Shown here one piece after another: positions 59,113 to 64,000 of a DNA stretch of 64,000 nucleotides. Origin of the DNA: Deinococcus hopiensis KR-140 (GTDB lineage: Bacteria > Deinococcota > Deinococci > Deinococcales > Deinococcaceae); contig CALPYF020000024.1 of the NCBI GenBank assembly GCA_943327755.2, positions 1 through 64,000 on the forward strand, written 5' to 3'. Under the pieces are notes generated by a model. The model was not told the origin of the DNA. It searched no databases and saw nothing but the letters and a program-made list of their open reading frames with translations. The first letter of the stretch is position 1. Every line of letters begins with the position of its first letter. A program made the translations under genes and the position numbers.

Positions 59113-59303
59113 CGGCAGCCGGGCGAGGTGGGGCGTAGGGAGCGGTGAAGCCTGCGCCCCGCCTCCTGTGTGTAACCGGCGTGTGACGCCCGGCACGTAG
59201 GGTGGGCAGGTCAACCTTCAATCCGTTCTCCCGGCGGCCCGCGTCGGAACTGCTGTCGTTCCGCTGCCGGGGCGCGCCGCGCCCACTTCCCGTGAGGTCC
59301 GTC

Positions 59304-61148
59304 ATGAATCGCGCCGCCCTGATGTCTCTGCCGCTCCTGCTGGCTGCCTGTGCGCAGGCTCCGTCCTCTCCCCTGTCGTCCCCGCATCCGTCCTCTCCTC
59401 TGCACGCTCAGGCGACCGGTACCACGACCACCGGCAGCGCGACCGGGGCGGGCGTGACCCGCAACTACACGCTGTACACGCCCACGGCTGGGGCGGGCGC
59501 GGCGCGGCCCCTGGTGGTCATGCTGCACGGCTGCACGCAGTCCCCGGCGGATTTCGCGGCGGGGACGCGCATGAACGACCTCGCGGACACGCAGGGCTTC
59601 CTGGTCGTGTACCCGGAGCAGCCGTCGAGCGCCAATCAGAACAAGTGCTGGAACTGGTTCGATCCGGCGCATCAGGCGCGCGGGCAGGGGGAACCGGCGG
59701 CGATCAGGGCGGTCGTGGACGCCGTGAAGGGGAAGATGAACGTGGACGCCGCGCGGGTGTACGTGGCGGGCCTGTCGGCGGGCGCGGCCATGAGCGTGAT
59801 CATGGGGGCCACGTACCCGGACGTGTTCAGCGGCGTGGGGGTCGCGTCGGGACTGGAGTTCAAGGCGGCCACGAGTTCCTCGGCGGCGTTCACGGCCATG
59901 AACAGCGGCGGGCCCAATCCGGACGCGCAGGGCACGGCGGCCTACAACGCGATGGGGACGTTCAAACGGACGGTGCGGACCATCGTGTTCCACGGCAGCA
60001 GCGACTACACGGTGTACCCGGTGAACGGGGATCAGGTGGCGGCGCAGTGGGTGCAGACGAACGACCTCGCGGACGACGGGCAGGACAACGGCAGTCGCAG
60101 CACGGCGCAGGTGACGACGCGTTCGGGCACGGTCAGCGGGGGCCGGGCGTACAGCGTGAAGACCTTCGCGGGGGGCGTGGTCGAGCAGTGGTCGGTGACG
60201 GGCATGGGGCACGCCTGGAGCGGTGGGAATACCGCCGGGTCGTACACGGACCCAAAGGGGCCGGACGCCAGCGCGGAAATGTGGCGTTTCTTCAGCGCCG
60301 GAACGTGGGGTGGGGGCGGCACGACGCCGGACACGACCGCGCCGGTCGTGAGCGTGTCGCCCGCGCCGGGCACGTACGTGGGGCCGCTGACCGTCACGCT
60401 GGCCCTGAACGAGCCGGGCACGGTGTACGCCACCACGGACGGCAGCGATCCGGTCAGCAGTGCCACGCGGGTCGCGCTGGCGGGAGGGGGCAGCGTCACG
60501 CTGAGCAGCAGCGGCACGGTGCGGGCGTACGCGGTGGACACGGCGGGGAACGCGTCGGCCCCGCAGACGTACGCGTACACGCTGACGGCCGCGCCGGACA
60601 CGGCGGTGGCGTTCAGTTCGGTGGGGACGCAGGACGGGTACGTGGCGGCGAACACGCCGTCCGCCACGACCGGCGGGTACGTCGTCGCGTCGGGTGGGAT
60701 CGGCGTGGGGGATAACGCGGACGCCCCGTGGAAGGGCGTGCTGTCGTTCGACACGTCCAGCCTGCCGGACGGCGCGACCGTCACCGGCGCGACCCTGACG
60801 GTGCGCTACAGCCTCGCGCCGAACGGCAATCCCTGGGCGGGCGGCGCGACGCTGGGGGTCGACGTGCGGAGCGGCTGTCTGGGCGCCACCTGCGCGCTGG
60901 GCACGGACGACTTCGCGGCGGCTGTCACGGCGGCCGGTGTCGCCTCCTTCGCGGCCCCTGCGGGCACGGCGGCGGGCACCACCCTCAGCGCGCCGCTGAA
61001 CGCCTCTGGCCTCGCGGCGATCAACCGGGCGGGCAGCACGCAGCTGCGTCTGGCCTTCACGGGCGGCACGGCGCGCAGCAACGGCCTGAGCGACTACCTC
61101 ACGCTGGGCGAGGGCACGCAGGTCACGCTGAACGTCACGTACCGCTGA
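59304..61148 (+). CDS. Secreted poly(3-hydroxybutyrate)-depolymerase-like esterase, lipoprotein
   Basis: A 614-residue exported enzyme with signal MNRAALMSLPLLLAACAQAP (lipobox LLAAC). The catalytic domain shows PLVVMLHGCTQSPADFAAGTRMNDLADTQGFLVVYPEQ, nucleophile VAGLSAGAAMSVIM, the Asp region GSSDYTVYPVNGDQ, and the late His in TGMGHAWSGG. That is the PHB depolymerase/feruloyl-esterase-like LpqC pattern. It is followed by a Thr/Gly linker and a chitobiase-like beta domain (TTPDTTAPVVSVSPAPGTYVGPLTVTL) and another beta module to the end (DNRLRE-like). ATG 59304 is chosen because the signal peptide starts there. Confidence 0.85.
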   Translation: MNRAALMSLPLLLAACAQAPSSPLSSPHPSSPLHAQATGTTTTGSATGAGVTRNYTLYTPTAGAGAARPLVVMLHGCTQSPADFAAGTRMNDLADTQGFLVVYPEQPSSANQNKCWNWFDPAHQARGQGEPAAIRAVVDAVKGKMNVDAARVYVAGLSAGAAMSVIMGATYPDVFSGVGVASGLEFKAATSSSAAFTAMNSGGPNPDAQGTAAYNAMGTFKRTVRTIVFHGSSDYTVYPVNGDQVAAQWVQTNDLADDGQDNGSRSTAQVTTRSGTVSGGRAYSVKTFAGGVVEQWSVTGMGHAWSGGNTAGSYTDPKGPDASAEMWRFFSAGTWGGGGTTPDTTAPVVSVSPAPGTYVGPLTVTLALNEPGTVYATTDGSDPVSSATRVALAGGGSVTLSSSGTVRAYAVDTAGNASAPQTYAYTLTAAPDTAVAFSSVGTQDGYVAANTPSATTGGYVVASGGIGVGDNADAPWKGVLSFDTSSLPDGATVTGATLTVRYSLAPNGNPWAGGATLGVDVRSGCLGATCALGTDDFAAAVTAAGVASFAAPAGTAAGTTLSAPLNASGLAAINRAGSTQLRLAFTGGTARSNGLSDYLTLGEGTQVTLNVTYR

Positions 61149-61160
61149 GCTCCACGGGAA

Positions 61161-61199
61161 AGGGGCGCCGGTGCGGTTCAGTCCGCGGCCGGCGCCCCT
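61161..61199. terminator. Bidirectional hairpin
   Basis: AGGGGCGCCGG pairs perfectly with CCGGCGCCCCT (61161-61171 with 61189-61199), between convergent genes. Confidence 0.75.
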
Positions 61200-61212
61200 C
61201 TGCGGTGCCGGT

Positions 61213-63068
<1,856 letters not shown>

Positions 63069-63072
<4 letters not shown>

Positions 63073-64000
63073 CGGTTCACCTTCTGGGGCTGAGTCAGGT
63101 GTTCAAGCTGGTCGGCGGCCGTTTCGGGGTCGGTCACGGGGTCGTCGTCGCCGTCCAGGTCACTGGCGAGGCGCTGGAGGCGCTCAAGCTGGGCGTAGTG
63201 GCCGCCCTGCGCCAGCAAGTCGTCGTGGCTGCCCTGTTCGGTCAGGCGGCCGTCCTCGAGGACGATGATCTGGTCGGCGTGGCGCAGGGTGCTGACGCGG
63301 TGGGCGATCAGGATGACGGTGCGGCCCCGGCTGACCTCGCGCAGGCCGTCCACGATGCGGCGTTCGGTCTCGGTGTCCACGGCGCTCAGCGAGTCGTCGA
63401 GGATCAGGATGGCGGGTTCACGCACGATCGCGCGGGCGATGGCGGTGCGCTGGCGCTGGCCGCCGCTCAGGGTGACGCCGCGCTCGCCGAGCATGGTGTC
63501 GAAGCCCTGCGGGAAGTCCTCCACGTCGCCGAGCAGGCCGGCCAGCCGCGCGGCGTCGCGCACGCGGGCCGGGTCGGGCGTCTGGGGGATGTCGTCGGGT
63601 GGGGGCGCGCCGACCACGCTGACGCCGGTGGGCACGGCCGGCAGGTCGCGGGCCTCGATGCCGAAGCCGATGTTGTTGGCGATGCTGTCCCCGAACAGGA
63701 AGGGTTCCTGCGGCACCACGCTGATCGCGCCGCGCAGGGTGCTCAGCGGGATGGTGCGCAGGTCGTGCCCGTCGATGCGCACGGTGCCGCTCGTGGGGTC
63801 CATGGCGCGGGTCAGCAGCTGCCCCAGGACGGTCTTGCCGCTGCCGGTGGGGCCGGTCACGCCCAGGAACGTCCCGGCGGGCACGTTCAGGGTCACGTCG
63901 TCCAGCACGGTGGTCTGGCCGTAGCGCAGCGTGACGCGCTCCAGGCTGATGTCGCCGCGCAGGGTCTGCAGGCGGGTGTCGGCGCGCCCCGGCTCGTCAC
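63069..64000 (-). CDS. ABC exporter half-transporter, partner with a degenerate ATP site (partial)
   Basis: The visible 310 codons are the ATPase end of a second half-transporter; its membrane part lies beyond the window. Walker A is GVTGPTGSGKT, signature LSGGQRQRTAIARAI, and the Walker B glutamate is replaced by aspartate (AILILDDSLSAVD), as in the non-catalytic site of heterodimeric exporters such as TM287/288 and BmrCD. The stop overlaps the next gene's start. A short insert near VSVVGAPPPDDIPQTPD is not typical. The 5' end is cut. Confidence 0.9.

Overview
The window looks like chromosomal DNA of a Deinococcus species. The evidence is high-GC coding sequence outside one island, the pilQ-aroC-aroK-aroB-aroQ block, a malto-oligosyltrehalose (treZ-treY) pathway, many leaderless genes with a TANNNT box 5-9 nt before the start codon, and protein families typical of that genus. 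The species cannot be named from the sequence alone.

Layout. 1-6.6 kb: end of a type IV pilus operon (PilP-like tail, pilQ secretin), then shikimate pathway genes aroC, aroK, aroB, aroQ and an esterase. 6.8-7.6 kb: rplM-rpsI. 7.7-11.4 kb (minus): trp operon, trpL leader peptide - attenuator - trpE - four-helix-bundle gene - trpG - trpD. Heptad repeats flank the four-helix gene, and a related heptad palindrome sits at the end of trpD. 11.4-17.1 kb: small conserved or secreted proteins, an aminotransferase and exonuclease III. 17.1-21.6 kb: an RNase R with very long basic tails and a structured 5' leader. 21.6-30 kb: MITE-like repeat, treZ-treY, Bax-inhibitor-like protein, DUF3298 protein, phosphoesterase, GNAT. 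30-42 kb: DoxX-type membrane proteins, CAP protein, molybdopterin-domain protein with histidine kinase, DUF4384 protein, amylase lipoprotein with candidate LacI-type operators, META protein, B12-binding protein, MFS transporter, lipase-like lipoprotein and tRNA-Ser(GGA).

42.3-49.1 kb is an integrated element of about 6.7 kb in the tRNA-Ser gene, bounded by 91-bp direct repeats and much more AT-rich than the host. It carries a tyrosine integrase, a compact family-A (Pol I-type) polymerase without a recognisable exonuclease domain, a 62-residue protein, a serine recombinase, and a DUF262-HEPN gene pair that resembles a defence or toxin-antitoxin module. It also rebuilds the tRNA together with a complete -35/-10 promoter. 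This is the best candidate for an undescribed system.

49.2-64 kb returns to host sequence: dioxygenase-like protein, DUF4403 protein, VOC protein, cold-shock protein with a terminator-like leader hairpin, thioesterase and phosphatase, HD hydrolase, a receiver-Roadblock protein, small conserved proteins, citrate synthase, TsaB, a PHB-depolymerase-like esterase, and a heterodimeric ABC exporter cut by the window end.
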